The notes under the pieces: generated by a model
What the model was told of the DNA's origin: nothing
Database searches by the model: none
The model's input: only the letters and a program-made list of their open reading frames with translations
Translations under genes and position numbers: made by a program
Assembly (NCBI RefSeq): GCF_022803015.1
Contig: NZ_JAFKON010000018.1
Span: 1 to 42,535, forward strand
Origin: Arthrobacter humicola
GTDB taxonomy: Bacteria; Actinomycetota; Actinomycetes; Actinomycetales; Micrococcaceae
Direction: 5' to 3'
DNA length: 42,535 bases
Shown here: positions 32,286 to 40,463 of the stretch, piece after piece
Position numbering within the stretch: position 1 is the first letter of the stretch
Layout of the letters: each line of letters opens with the position of its first letter

Positions 32286-32675
32286 ATGCAGCGCACTGAG
32301 AGGGGCGAGGCAATATCTGATGTGCGTCCGGACGCCCGAGCGTCCAGGATGGAAACCATTCTGCGTATACGGAGGGGAATCCGGGCGGCCCAGCTTCGGA
32401 TTACCCTGGACGACGTCCAGGGACGTCAGACGCCGGAGGCGGTAGTACGACTTGCACAGCTAAGGCCCCCAAAGCTGCCGTCCCCCTTCGACACGTTGAG
32501 AACGCCGGACGGGAAGCTCCGGAGGGATCCGGAGGCTCGGAGAGAATTGGCTCTACATGTGCGCCGTAACATTCTGGCCGCGCAGCTGAGGGTCACCCTG
32601 GACGCGACGCGGGGCCGGCCTACGCCCGAAGCCGTGAAGCGACTGGCGCAGATGGAGCTTCCATCTCTGAGGTGA
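32286..32675 (+). CDS. Hypothetical protein with an internal duplication (129 aa)
   Basis: A basic 129-residue protein made of two copies of a 30-residue module, residues 29-58 and 93-122, identical at 22 of 30 positions. The shared core is AAQLR.TLD...GR.TPEAV.RLAQ, which looks like a helix-turn-helix-sized helical pair. A linker (SPFDTLRTPDGKLRRDPEARR) separates them. GGAG lies 7 nt before ATG 32286. No family recognised. It lies between array B and the tRNA-Ser gene, in the accessory patch. Confidence 0.6.
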   Translation: MQRTERGEAISDVRPDARASRMETILRIRRGIRAAQLRITLDDVQGRQTPEAVVRLAQLRPPKLPSPFDTLRTPDGKLRRDPEARRELALHVRRNILAAQLRVTLDATRGRPTPEAVKRLAQMELPSLR

Positions 32676-32799
32676 GGGATCTTGGCGCCGCCGCCGGGGC
32701 AGTCGTCGCACCCCAAGTGCGTGCGTTGGCATCTCGTTGCGGCGACGATTCCTCGAATATTGCACCAAAAATGCACCACGAAGGCCCCGAGAAATGTAG

Positions 32800-32825
32800 A
32801 AAACCCCCGGTTTCCCGGGGGTTTT
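32800..32825 (-). terminator. Terminator of the tRNA-Ser gene
   Basis: Read on the minus strand, AAAACCCCCGG and CCGGGGGTTTT form an 11-bp stem with a GAAA tetraloop, ending in TTTTC. It begins 3 nt after the encoded CCA of the tRNA, a textbook intrinsic terminator. Confidence 0.85.
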
Positions 32826-32828
32826 CCG

Positions 32829-32918
32829 TGGCGGTGACGGTGGGATTTGAACCCACGTTGGCTTTTACACCAAACAACATTTCGAGTGTTGCACCTTCGG
32901 CCGCTCGGACACGTCACC
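32829..32918 (-). tRNA. tRNA-Ser (anticodon CGA)
   Basis: The minus strand folds as a class II tRNA. The 7-bp acceptor is GGTGACG with CGTCACC, the anticodon arm is CAACA-CTCGAAA-TGTTG, and a long serine-type variable arm follows. The T-arm is GTGGG-TTCAAAT-CCCAC, with discriminator G and an encoded CCA. Anticodon CGA reads UCG serine codons. The accessory patch lies on its 3' side, a usual integration target. Confidence 0.95.
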
Positions 32919-33041
32919 AACCTGACTAGGGTACCGGAGCAAGGCGCCCATCCACAAAACGAGCCCCAACAGCACCCTCACACCGACTCGCCGGAACCAC
33001 CCTTCCCCGCGAACAGCCCGGGCACTAGATTCGTAAGCACA

Positions 33042-34103
33042 ATGACTACTTCTGAACAGCACGCCACGGCCACCGCCTATTGGACCGTCGGCCCGGAACA
33101 AGGCGAGCTCCGCAGCGAGGACCTGCCCGCCCCCGGCCCCGGGGAGGCACTGGTCCGGACCCTGTATTCGGGCATCAGCAAGGGCACCGAACTGGTGGTC
33201 CACCGTGCGAGTGTCCCGGAGTGCGTCGCCAACGCGATGGCCGCCCCCAACCAGGTGGGGGACTTCCCGTACCCGGTGAAGTTCGGCTACCTCACCGTGG
33301 GCGTGGTTGAGGACGGGCCGGAGGGCTGGGCCGGGAGGACCGTCTTCTGCCTCTACCCGCATCAGGACCGCTTCATCGTCCGGGTCGAATCACTCACCGT
33401 GATCCCCGACGGCGTCCCGGCCCGCCGCGCGGTGCTCACCGGCACCGTGGAAACCGCGATCAACGGCCTCTGGGAGGCCGGACCTCGCTTGGGCGACAGG
33501 GTTGCCGTGATTGGGGCCGGACTGGTCGGCGGTATGGTGGCCAGGCTCCTGGCCGGTTTTCCGCTCGCGCGGCTGCAACTGATCGACGTCGACCCCGCCA
33601 AAAGAGCGTTCGCGGACGCCCTCGGCGTCGACTTCAGCCACCCCGACGATGCCCTCCCGGACTGCGACATCGTGATCCACTGCTCGGCCTCGCAGGAAGG
33701 ACTGCAGCGAAGCCTGCAGCTGGTGGGCGACGACGGCGACATCATCGAAATGTCCTGGTACGCCGACCGGAAAATCTCCCTCCCACTGGGGGAGGACTTC
33801 CACGCCCGCCGTCTGTCCATCCGCGCCAGCCAGGTGGGGGTGGTGGCCCGCGCCCGCCGGCACCGCCGCACCAACGCCGAGCGTCTCGCGCTCGCCGTGT
33901 CCCTGCTGCAGGATCCGGTCTTCGATGTCTTCCTGACCGGCTCCTCGACGTTCGCAGAGCTCCCCGGCGTCGTCCAGCGCCTCGCCGACGGCAACCTGGA
34001 CGCCCTGTGCCACGTCATCGAATACCCGTCCTGGGACGCTCAATCCGCCGACCAGCCCACTGAGTTCAAATCCGCCGACCAGCCCACCGAAGCCACGAGG
34101 TAG
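33042..34103 (+). CDS. Zinc-type alcohol dehydrogenase-like (MDR) oxidoreductase
   Basis: A 353-residue medium-chain dehydrogenase. An N-terminal GroES-like part has LPAPGPGEALVRTLYSGISKGTEL and a Rossmann motif AVIGAGLVGGMVARLL at about residue 155. A catalytic Cys is absent at the usual position (YSGISKGTE), as in BchC-like zinc-independent members. The C-terminal tail carries a duplicated SADQPTE segment (19-bp direct repeat, 34042-34060 and 34069-34087). ATG 33042 lacks a ribosome-binding site, and TAGATT (33026-33031) is a possible -10. The next gene begins 3 nt after its stop. The substrate is unknown; neighbours suggest pterin- or sugar-linked chemistry. Confidence 0.82.
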   Translation: MTTSEQHATATAYWTVGPEQGELRSEDLPAPGPGEALVRTLYSGISKGTELVVHRASVPECVANAMAAPNQVGDFPYPVKFGYLTVGVVEDGPEGWAGRTVFCLYPHQDRFIVRVESLTVIPDGVPARRAVLTGTVETAINGLWEAGPRLGDRVAVIGAGLVGGMVARLLAGFPLARLQLIDVDPAKRAFADALGVDFSHPDDALPDCDIVIHCSASQEGLQRSLQLVGDDGDIIEMSWYADRKISLPLGEDFHARRLSIRASQVGVVARARRHRRTNAERLALAVSLLQDPVFDVFLTGSSTFAELPGVVQRLADGNLDALCHVIEYPSWDAQSADQPTEFKSADQPTEATR

Positions 34104-34106
34104 CCC

Positions 34107-34505
34107 GTGTTTAGTCTGACTGTCCGCCGCAACTTCATGATCGCCCACAGCCTTCCGCGCGAGGTCTTCGGCCCGGCCCAGGGCCTGCACGGGGCCACCT
34201 TCGTCACGGAGGTGACCTTCCGCCGTCGTGAGCTCAATGACGACGCGATCGTGCTGGACATCGGCGCGGCAGGGGACGCGGTGGACGAGATCCTGGACGA
34301 GCTGAACTACAAGAACCTCGACGAGCACCCGGACTTCTCCGGCAAGCTGAGCACCACCGAAGCCCTCGCCCGGTACATCGCCGACGCCGTCGCCACCCAG
34401 ATCCGCGTCGGCAACGACGGGCGCGACCTCGCCGGGCTGGACGTCACCCTGCGCGAGACCCCCGATGCCTGGGCCAGCTACTCGCTGGACTTCGACGCCA
34501 GCTAG
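34107..34505 (+). CDS. 6-pyruvoyl-tetrahydropterin synthase (PTPS/QueD)-like protein
   Basis: A 132-residue protein with the PTPS/QueD fold signature: RRNFMIAHSLP, LHGATFVTEVTF, LDIGAAGDAVDEILDELNYKNLDEH and LRETPDAWASY. In PTPS/QueD the metal is bound by three His (one in the AHxL segment, two in HGH). Here His14 and His28 are kept, but the third is Ala30 (LHGAT in place of HGH), and the usual Cys before HGH is missing. So it may not be a canonical synthase. It starts at GTG 34107, 3 nt after the dehydrogenase stop, and is followed closely by a glycosyltransferase gene. Confidence 0.82.
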   Translation: MFSLTVRRNFMIAHSLPREVFGPAQGLHGATFVTEVTFRRRELNDDAIVLDIGAAGDAVDEILDELNYKNLDEHPDFSGKLSTTEALARYIADAVATQIRVGNDGRDLAGLDVTLRETPDAWASYSLDFDAS

Positions 34506-34514
34506 GCGGCGCAG

Positions 34515-35780
34515 ATGCCGCCGGCCAGCCCTCGTATCCGTCTTGTGGTGCCCGGCAACGTCCGGCACAACTCCGGTGGCAACGTCTACAACGCGGCGCT
34601 CGCCCGGGAGTTGACGGCCCTCGGTGCCGCGGTGGAAACCTGCCCGCTCGACGGCGACTGGCCGGGAGGCAGCGCGGGGGACCGGCGGCGCCTGGCCACG
34701 CTGCTGCACGCGGGGCCCGACGGCGGCCACGCCTGGGGCGGCGGCCCCGCAACTGCCGGCGCCGCAACTTGGGGCACAGTGACGGTGGTCGACAGCCTCC
34801 TCGCCTGCGGTGCGCCCGAGGAGCTGGAAGGGGCCGCTGCGGCGGGGGACCGGGTCTGGATCCTGCTGCACATGCCCCTGCCGGACCACCCGGAGCGCGA
34901 ACGCAGGGCCCTGCGGGCGGCTGCCGGCGTCATCTGCACAAGCGGTTCGGCCGCGGCGGGCATCCGCGCCCGCCACGGCCTCGACGGCCTCCGGGTGGCC
35001 CTGCCCGGGACCGCCCCCGCGCCGCTCGCGGCCGGCAGCCGGTCGGCCGGCGCGCCGCACCTGATCGCCGTGGCGGCCCTGCTGCCGAACAAGGACCAGT
35101 CGCTCCTGCTGGACGGGCTCGCCCGGCTCGCGGATGTGCCCTGGACGGCGTCCCTCATCGGCTCTGACACCGCCGATCCGGCCTACGCCGCGCAGCTCCG
35201 GACCTCCGTGGAGCGCCTGGGCCTGGCCGGGAGGGTCCGCATCCCGGGCGAGCTGCGGGGCCCGGCACTGGATGCTGAATGGGATGCTGCCGATCTCAGC
35301 CTGCTGATTTCCCGGGCCGAAACCTACGGCCTGGTGGTCACCGAATCCCTGGCCAGGGGGATTCCCGTGGTGGTGCGCGAGGGCACCGGAGCCGTCGAGG
35401 CGCTCGCCGCCGGCACCCTGCCCGGGCAGCCGGCGGCCTTTCTGCCGCCGGACTGTCCACCCGGCACACCGGTGCCGGGGTTGCCGGGCGCCGCCGTCGG
35501 GCTCGGAACGGACCCCGCCCCGCTGGCGGACCTGCTCCGCCGCTGGCTGGACGACCCCGGTCTCAGGGGCCGCTGGCGGGAGGCGGCAGCGGCCGCCCGG
35601 GGCCGGTTGCCCGGCTGGGACGCCACCGCCCGGACCGTTCTGGGCTTCCTGTCGACGGAACCGACGGAACCGACGGAACCGACGGAGCCCACGGAAACCG
35701 CGGAACCCACGGAAACCGCGATAACCGGTGAAACTGGGCCGCCCAGAAACCATCCGGCGCGGGTTGATACGGCTTCTTGA
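34515..35780 (+). CDS. GT4-family glycosyltransferase
   Basis: A 421-residue GT-B glycosyltransferase. The N-terminal part begins RIRLVVPGNVRHNSGGNVYN. The donor-binding domain has AVAALLPNKDQSLLLDGLA, SLIGSDTADPAY and LLISRAETYGLVVTESLARGIPVV, which contains the EX7E-type motif of GT4 enzymes. The last about 50 residues are a TEPTEPTEP tail from a 9-bp repeat (35654-35720). It is the third gene of the dehydrogenase, PTPS-like, glycosyltransferase set, 9 nt after the second. Acceptor unknown; probably a small molecule. Confidence 0.85.
   Translation: MPPASPRIRLVVPGNVRHNSGGNVYNAALARELTALGAAVETCPLDGDWPGGSAGDRRRLATLLHAGPDGGHAWGGGPATAGAATWGTVTVVDSLLACGAPEELEGAAAAGDRVWILLHMPLPDHPERERRALRAAAGVICTSGSAAAGIRARHGLDGLRVALPGTAPAPLAAGSRSAGAPHLIAVAALLPNKDQSLLLDGLARLADVPWTASLIGSDTADPAYAAQLRTSVERLGLAGRVRIPGELRGPALDAEWDAADLSLLISRAETYGLVVTESLARGIPVVVREGTGAVEALAAGTLPGQPAAFLPPDCPPGTPVPGLPGAAVGLGTDPAPLADLLRRWLDDPGLRGRWREAAAAARGRLPGWDATARTVLGFLSTEPTEPTEPTEPTETAEPTETAITGETGPPRNHPARVDTAS
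35654..35720 (+). repeat. 9-bp tandem repeat in the glycosyltransferase 3' end
   Basis: Units of GACGGAACC (four intact at 35654-35689, further degenerate units after) encode the TEP repeats of the tail, a slippage-prone tract. Confidence 0.8.
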
Positions 35781-35815
35781 TACCGCTGACAGAGAAGCTG
35801 TTGGAGAATGAGCCC

Positions 35816-37144
35816 ATGAGCACCCACCCTGTCGCCACGCAATCGCCGTCGGTAGAAAAGCCCATCAACCTGCCGGAGCCGCAGAGCCTGACCCCGGAGC
35901 GGCTCCGGGCATGGTCCTGGCACCGGCAGGGCCTGGATGGCTCGCTGGCCGGCTGCACGGCGGAGCAGGTCCTCGCCCGGGCAGGCTGGGCCCGGTCCGT
36001 GGGCGGCGCCAACCCCTACCTCACGCTCTTCGCCCGCGCCGGCATCCGCCGCGAACAAGTGGACGCCAACGTCCTCGCCCACCGGATCCTGGAACTCCCG
36101 GTCGCCCGCGGCTGCACCTACGTCCTGGGCCGGGAAGACTTCGCCTGGGCGCTTCAGCTGGGCCGGGACGCGGCCGAGTCCGCGTTCAAGGTGGTCGGCC
36201 GGCTCGGCGTGGACCGCGGCGAAATCACGCTGCTGGAAGAGCAGGTGCTGCACACCCTCGCCGAGGCGGAGGGGCCGATGGATCCCCGGCAGCTCAAGGA
36301 CGAGCTCGGCGATTCAGTGCGCAACCTGGGGGAGGAAGGCAAGAAAAAGGGCGCCACCACCACCCTGCCTACCGCCCTGGGGATCCTGCAGTCGGACGGC
36401 CGGATCCGCCGGGTCCCGGCGAACGGGCGACTGGACCAGCAGCGCTACGCCTACCAGCCCTGGGGCCTGCCGCCCAGCGATCTTGACGACGAGGATGCGC
36501 GCACCGAGCTGATCCGGCGCTACCTGGGCTGGACCGGCGGAGCCACCTTCAAACAGTCGCAATGGTTCACGGGGTTCACCGTGGCGCAAAGCAAGGCGGC
36601 GCTCGCCGCCGTCGGCGCCGTCGAGGTGCCCACCGCCCTGTCCACAGCAATGGCCGGGTCACATGTCACCGGCGGGGACCCGCTGTGGATGCTGCCCGAG
36701 GACCTCGGCGGCCTCGCCGCCTTTGAGGAGCCGGCGGGGGAACAGATCCAGCTGCTGGCTGGAACGGATTCCCTGTTCCTGCTGCGCCGCAACGCGGCGG
36801 ACCTGCTGGCCGAGGAGGACCTGCACAAGCCGGCGCTGGGGTCGCTCGCGCTGCAGGCGGATCTCCCGGACCACCCGATCCTGGACCGCGGCCGGATCAT
36901 CGGACTCTGGCAATACGATCCGGCCCGGGAACGGATCGTGCCCTGGCTGTTCCACGGCCCCACGCCCGCGGTGACGCAGCGGATCGCCGAGGTGGAAGCC
37001 TGGATCCGCGAGGACCTCGGTGATTTCCGGGCCTTCAGCCTGGACTCTCCGGCCTCCCGGCAGAAGCGGATCGATGGGCTCGCGGCTTCCGCTGTAGCCT
37101 CAGCGTCACCGGCCGGCGCGTCATCTGCCGGCGGCGCAGGCTAG
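35816..37144 (+). CDS. Winged-helix (HTH_42/AlkZ-like) DNA-binding protein
   Basis: A 442-residue protein of the winged-helix family related to AlkZ/YcaQ and to part of the Lhr C-terminal region. Features are NPYLTLFARAGIRREQV, EEQVLHTLAEAEGPMDPRQL (helix-turn-helix), ELIRRYLGWTGGATFKQSQWFTGF and a C-terminal IIGLWQYDPARERIV. AlkZ uses a Q-x-Q motif; KQSQW resembles it but lies elsewhere in the protein, so catalytic activity is unproven. GGAG lies 9 nt before ATG 35816. The last about 20 residues are Ala/Ser/Gly-rich. Confidence 0.8.
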   Translation: MSTHPVATQSPSVEKPINLPEPQSLTPERLRAWSWHRQGLDGSLAGCTAEQVLARAGWARSVGGANPYLTLFARAGIRREQVDANVLAHRILELPVARGCTYVLGREDFAWALQLGRDAAESAFKVVGRLGVDRGEITLLEEQVLHTLAEAEGPMDPRQLKDELGDSVRNLGEEGKKKGATTTLPTALGILQSDGRIRRVPANGRLDQQRYAYQPWGLPPSDLDDEDARTELIRRYLGWTGGATFKQSQWFTGFTVAQSKAALAAVGAVEVPTALSTAMAGSHVTGGDPLWMLPEDLGGLAAFEEPAGEQIQLLAGTDSLFLLRRNAADLLAEEDLHKPALGSLALQADLPDHPILDRGRIIGLWQYDPARERIVPWLFHGPTPAVTQRIAEVEAWIREDLGDFRAFSLDSPASRQKRIDGLAASAVASASPAGASSAGGAG

Positions 37145-37154
37145 CCGGAACGGA

Positions 37155-37655
37155 TCAGGCGCGGTGCCCGGCGAAGAAGTCCCGCAGCAGCGCTGCGCAC
37201 TCCTGCTCACGGACGCCTGCAACCACTTCCACCCAGTGGTTGAGCCGGCGCTCGCGGAGGATGTCGAACACGGAACCCGCGGCGCCGGCCTTCTCGTCCC
37301 AGGCACCGAACACCACCCGCGGAATCCTGGCGAGGACGATCGCTCCAGCGCACATCGCGCAGGGTTCCAGCGTCACCACCAGAGTGCAGTCCTCCAGCCG
37401 CCAGCCGTCGTCGCCCTTGCCTTCCAGAGCCCGGTGCGCCCGCAACCGCGCGGCGGCCTCCCGGATGGCGACCATCTCGGCATGGGCCGTCGGGTCCCCG
37501 AGGGCCTCACGTTCGTTTCGCCCGGCGCCCAGCACGGAACCGTCCGGTCCGATCACGACGGCGCCGATCGGCACGTCCGCGGTGGCCAGGGCATTCCGGG
37601 CCTCCGCCAGGGCAAGGCTCATCCATTGGGCATGGCGGGGCTCAGGGGCAGTCAT
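37155..37655 (-). CDS. tadA: tRNA-specific adenosine deaminase
   Basis: A 166-residue cytidine/deoxycytidylate deaminase-fold enzyme. The zinc site is HAE (TAHAEMVAI, with catalytic Glu) and PCAMCAGAI, as in TadA, which converts A34 to inosine in tRNA-Arg(ACG). The C-terminal ECAALLRDFFAGHR is the usual TadA ending. A TATCAT hexamer (37667-37662) lies 6 nt before the ATG and there is no ribosome-binding site, so the mRNA is probably leaderless. Confidence 0.92.
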   Translation of the reverse strand: MTAPEPRHAQWMSLALAEARNALATADVPIGAVVIGPDGSVLGAGRNEREALGDPTAHAEMVAIREAAARLRAHRALEGKGDDGWRLEDCTLVVTLEPCAMCAGAIVLARIPRVVFGAWDEKAGAAGSVFDILRERRLNHWVEVVAGVREQECAALLRDFFAGHRA

Positions 37656-37745
37656 GGGTCAATGATAGTTTCGACCCTAAGCATGCTGTGCAGCTCGGCT
37701 GTGCGGCCCATGTAATTAACGTTGTCAAGTAGTCGGGAGACGGCC

Positions 37746-38576
37746 GTGACCACCGGAACAGAGAACTGGCTGGCGCACCGCTGGGGCAAATGGGTGGTGC
37801 CCTACGCGGCCCTGTGGATCACCATGCTGATCGGCGGCGTGGTGGTGGTGATCCTGGCCCTGGTGAGCGCAGAAGTCTACGACAACGTGGTGGACGACGC
37901 CGGCCTCGCGAACCTGGACAAACCGACGCTGGCGTTCATGGAGCAGCTGCGCAACCCCGGCCTCGACGCCTTTATCACCGGGTTCACCAACATCGGCGGC
38001 GGCATCGGGATGCCCATCCTGGCAAGCATCCTCACGGCAGTGCTCATCTACACCTCCCGGACCTGGCGGCCGCTGATCCTGATCGGCGGTGCCGCCGCCG
38101 TCTCGGTCACGGCCACGTCCCTGGGCAAGAAACTGATCGGCCGAACCCGCCCGGACCATGCCGACGCTGTGCCGCCCTACGAGAACTCGCCGTCCTTCCC
38201 GAGCGGCCACACGCTGAACACCACGGTGGTGATCGCACTCGTGGTGTACCTGGCCTGCCTGCAGATCAAGCGGACCAGCGCCAGGATCGGCCTGATCACC
38301 GCGGGTGTGGTCTTCATCGTCGCGATGGGCCTCAGCCGGGTCTACCTGGGCCATCACTGGATGACCGACGTGATCATCGGCTGGGTCATCGGGCTGGCCT
38401 GGGTGGGGATCGTGATCCTGGCCCACCGGCTCTTCCACGTGCTCCGGCACCGGGAACACGCCGGCGCCGCGCCGACCTTCGACCACCCCGCCCACCTTCA
38501 TGACGGCACTACACAACCCGATACGAAGGACGCCGATACTCCGGGCACCGCGGGACGGTCCTCAGCATCCGGGTGA
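37746..38576 (+). CDS. PAP2-family phosphatase
   Basis: A 276-residue membrane phosphatase with about six transmembrane segments. The three-part acid-phosphatase motif is KKLIGRTRP, then SFPSGH, then SRVYLGHHWMTDVIIG. The nucleophile is the His of the third motif. Likely substrates are undecaprenyl pyrophosphate or phosphatidate. GTG 37746 is used, with GGGAGA 5 nt upstream. The C-terminal tail is cytoplasmic and polar. upp begins 12 nt later. Confidence 0.87.
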   Translation: MTTGTENWLAHRWGKWVVPYAALWITMLIGGVVVVILALVSAEVYDNVVDDAGLANLDKPTLAFMEQLRNPGLDAFITGFTNIGGGIGMPILASILTAVLIYTSRTWRPLILIGGAAAVSVTATSLGKKLIGRTRPDHADAVPPYENSPSFPSGHTLNTTVVIALVVYLACLQIKRTSARIGLITAGVVFIVAMGLSRVYLGHHWMTDVIIGWVIGLAWVGIVILAHRLFHVLRHREHAGAAPTFDHPAHLHDGTTQPDTKDADTPGTAGRSSASG

Positions 38577-38588
38577 TAGTTTTGACAC

Positions 38589-39224
38589 ATGCGCACTCTC
38601 GTTGTGGACCACCCGCTGGTCGCCCATAAGCTCACCGTTCTGCGGGACAAGAACACCCCGTCCCCGGTCTTCCGCCAGCTCACCGAGGAGCTTGTCACCC
38701 TCCTGGCGTACGAGGCCACGCGTGATGTCCGCACCGAACCGGTGACCATCGAGACGCCCGTCAGCACCACCGTCGGCACCGCCTTCACCAAGCCGACCCC
38801 GCTGGTGGTCCCGATCCTCCGCGCCGGGCTGGGCATGCTCGAGGGCATGACCAAGCTGGTCCCCACGGCCGAGGTCGGCTTCCTGGGCATGGCCCGCGAC
38901 GAAGAGACCCTGGACATCATCACCTACGCCGAGCGCCTCCCCGAAGACCTCACGGACCGGCAGATCTTCGTCCTCGATCCCATGCTGGCCACCGGCGGGA
39001 CCCTGCGCGAGGCCATCAAGTTCCTCTTCAAGCGCGGCGCCTCCGACGTCACCTGCATCTGCCTGCTTGCCGCCCCGGAGGGTCTGGCCAAGCTGGAGGA
39101 AGAGTTGTCAGAGGCGAACGTGACGATCGTGCTGGCCTCGATCGACGAGAAGCTCAACGAGAAGTCCTACATCGTGCCCGGCCTGGGCGACGCCGGAGAC
39201 CGCCTGTACGGCATCGCCGGCTAG
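38589..39224 (+). CDS. upp: Uracil phosphoribosyltransferase
   Basis: A 211-residue phosphoribosyltransferase with VVPILRAGLGMLEGM, the PRPP-binding motif FVLDPMLATGGTLREAI and the uracil-binding C-terminus YIVPGLGDAGDRLYG, all of Upp. It salvages uracil to UMP. TAGTTT (38577-38582) ends 6 nt before ATG 38589 and no ribosome-binding site is present, so a leaderless transcript is likely, beginning right after the PAP2 stop. Confidence 0.95.
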   Translation: MRTLVVDHPLVAHKLTVLRDKNTPSPVFRQLTEELVTLLAYEATRDVRTEPVTIETPVSTTVGTAFTKPTPLVVPILRAGLGMLEGMTKLVPTAEVGFLGMARDEETLDIITYAERLPEDLTDRQIFVLDPMLATGGTLREAIKFLFKRGASDVTCICLLAAPEGLAKLEEELSEANVTIVLASIDEKLNEKSYIVPGLGDAGDRLYGIAG

Positions 39225-39295
39225 GAGCGGCGCCGCCGAGGCGCAACACGGAGGATCCCTTCCGCGCCGCCGCGGACCGCGCTAGCCTGTGCGGC

Positions 39296-39673
39296 ATGGA
39301 TTGGAAACTTGAACTCGTGTTTGTGCCGGTGTCCGATGTGGACCGGGCCAAGGATTTCTACGTCAACAAGGTGGGCTTCAACGCCGACTACGACGAACGG
39401 CCCATGGAGGGCCTCCGGTTCGTCCAGCTGACGCCACCGGGCTCCGGCTGCTCGATTGCGATCGGCGAGGGCCTCAACGACGCCCCGCCCGGTACCGCGC
39501 CCAGCCTGCAGCTTGTGGTCAGCGACATCCAGGCCGCGCACAAGCAACTCAAGGACAACGGCGTGGACGTCAGCGACGTCGACGTCCAGGACTGGGGGCA
39601 CTTTGTCCACTTCGCCGACCCCGACGGCAACAAGTGGGCGGTGCAGTACATCCCCCACCGGCCCAACGGCTGA
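39296..39673 (+). CDS. VOC-family (glyoxalase/bleomycin-resistance-like) protein
   Basis: A 125-residue vicinal-oxygen-chelate protein: LVFVPVSDVDRAKDFYVNKVGF, then LRFVQLTPPGSG and FVHFADPDGNKWAVQY, the last being the usual C-terminal motif. The N-terminal metal position is Glu/Val-like and the C-terminal part lacks the third canonical ligand, so enzymatic activity is uncertain. TAGCCT (39283-39288) ends 7 nt before the ATG. Confidence 0.88.
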   Translation: MDWKLELVFVPVSDVDRAKDFYVNKVGFNADYDERPMEGLRFVQLTPPGSGCSIAIGEGLNDAPPGTAPSLQLVVSDIQAAHKQLKDNGVDVSDVDVQDWGHFVHFADPDGNKWAVQYIPHRPNG

Positions 39674-39728
39674 TCCCGGTAGGCTCCGCGCGGCCGGCTG
39701 ACCCGGGGTCATGCGGCAGGATGGAGGC

Positions 39729-40409
39729 ATGAGCTCTCCATCCCGTTCCGGCACCACCACCCTGACCGCCCGCGCCGTCCTGTTCGATATGGACGGCACG
39801 CTGGTGGATTCCACCAGCATCGTGGAGCAGGTGTGGACCACGTTTGCGGCCCGCTACGGCCTGGACATCGGCGAGATCCTGCGCTCCTCCCATGGCGTCC
39901 AGGCCATGGACACCGTCCGCAGGTTTGCCCCGGCCGGCTCCGACATCCAGGCCCTCGCGGCCGAGCTCGGCCGGATGGAGCTGGCCGAGACCCGGGGCAT
40001 TGTTCCGGTGCCCGGCGCGCCGGAGCTGCTGGCGAGCCTGCCGCCGGATGCCGTGGCGCTGGTGACGAGCGCGTCACGGGACCTGGCCGGGGTCCGGATG
40101 GCAGCCGCGGGGATCGGCGTCCCGGCCGTCTCGGTCACATCGGAGGACGTCATGCGGGGCAAGCCTCACCCTGAGGGATACCTCCGGGCGGCCTCCCTGC
40201 TGGGTGTCGCCCCGGCCGATGCGGTGGTGTTCGAGGACGCCCCGGCAGGCATTGCCGCGGGCATCGCCGCCGGCGTCCGGACCGTGGCCGTGGGGCCCAA
40301 TGCCGGCGAACTGCCGGTCGGTGTGCTGCACATTCCCGACTACTCCGGGGTGGCCGTGACCACCCACGTCACCGGCGCCGGCCTGCGCACCCTGTCCTTC
40401 ACCTTCTAG
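39729..40409 (+). CDS. HAD-superfamily (subfamily IA) phosphatase
   Basis: A 226-residue HAD hydrolase with motif I AVLFDMDGTLVDS, motif II LVTSASRD, motif III KPHPEGYL and motif IV VFEDAPAGIAAG. The cap is the helical C1 type. Similar proteins act on sugar phosphates or phosphoglycolate. An in-frame ATG lies 18 nt upstream, but ATG 39729 is preferred because CAGGAT ends 6 nt before it and the GGAGG there is too close to act as a ribosome-binding site. Confidence 0.87.
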   Translation: MSSPSRSGTTTLTARAVLFDMDGTLVDSTSIVEQVWTTFAARYGLDIGEILRSSHGVQAMDTVRRFAPAGSDIQALAAELGRMELAETRGIVPVPGAPELLASLPPDAVALVTSASRDLAGVRMAAAGIGVPAVSVTSEDVMRGKPHPEGYLRAASLLGVAPADAVVFEDAPAGIAAGIAAGVRTVAVGPNAGELPVGVLHIPDYSGVAVTTHVTGAGLRTLSFTF

Positions 40410-40463
40410 CCCCCACCTTCTAGCCCCGCCGCCGCCCGGCCCGGACCCGACGGCGTCGCCCGC

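Noticed and set aside
32620..32880. Open frame on the minus strand running over the tRNA-Ser gene, with a KANVGSNPTVTA-like start
   Set aside because: It is a translation of the tRNA T-arm and its terminator, a known type of false gene.
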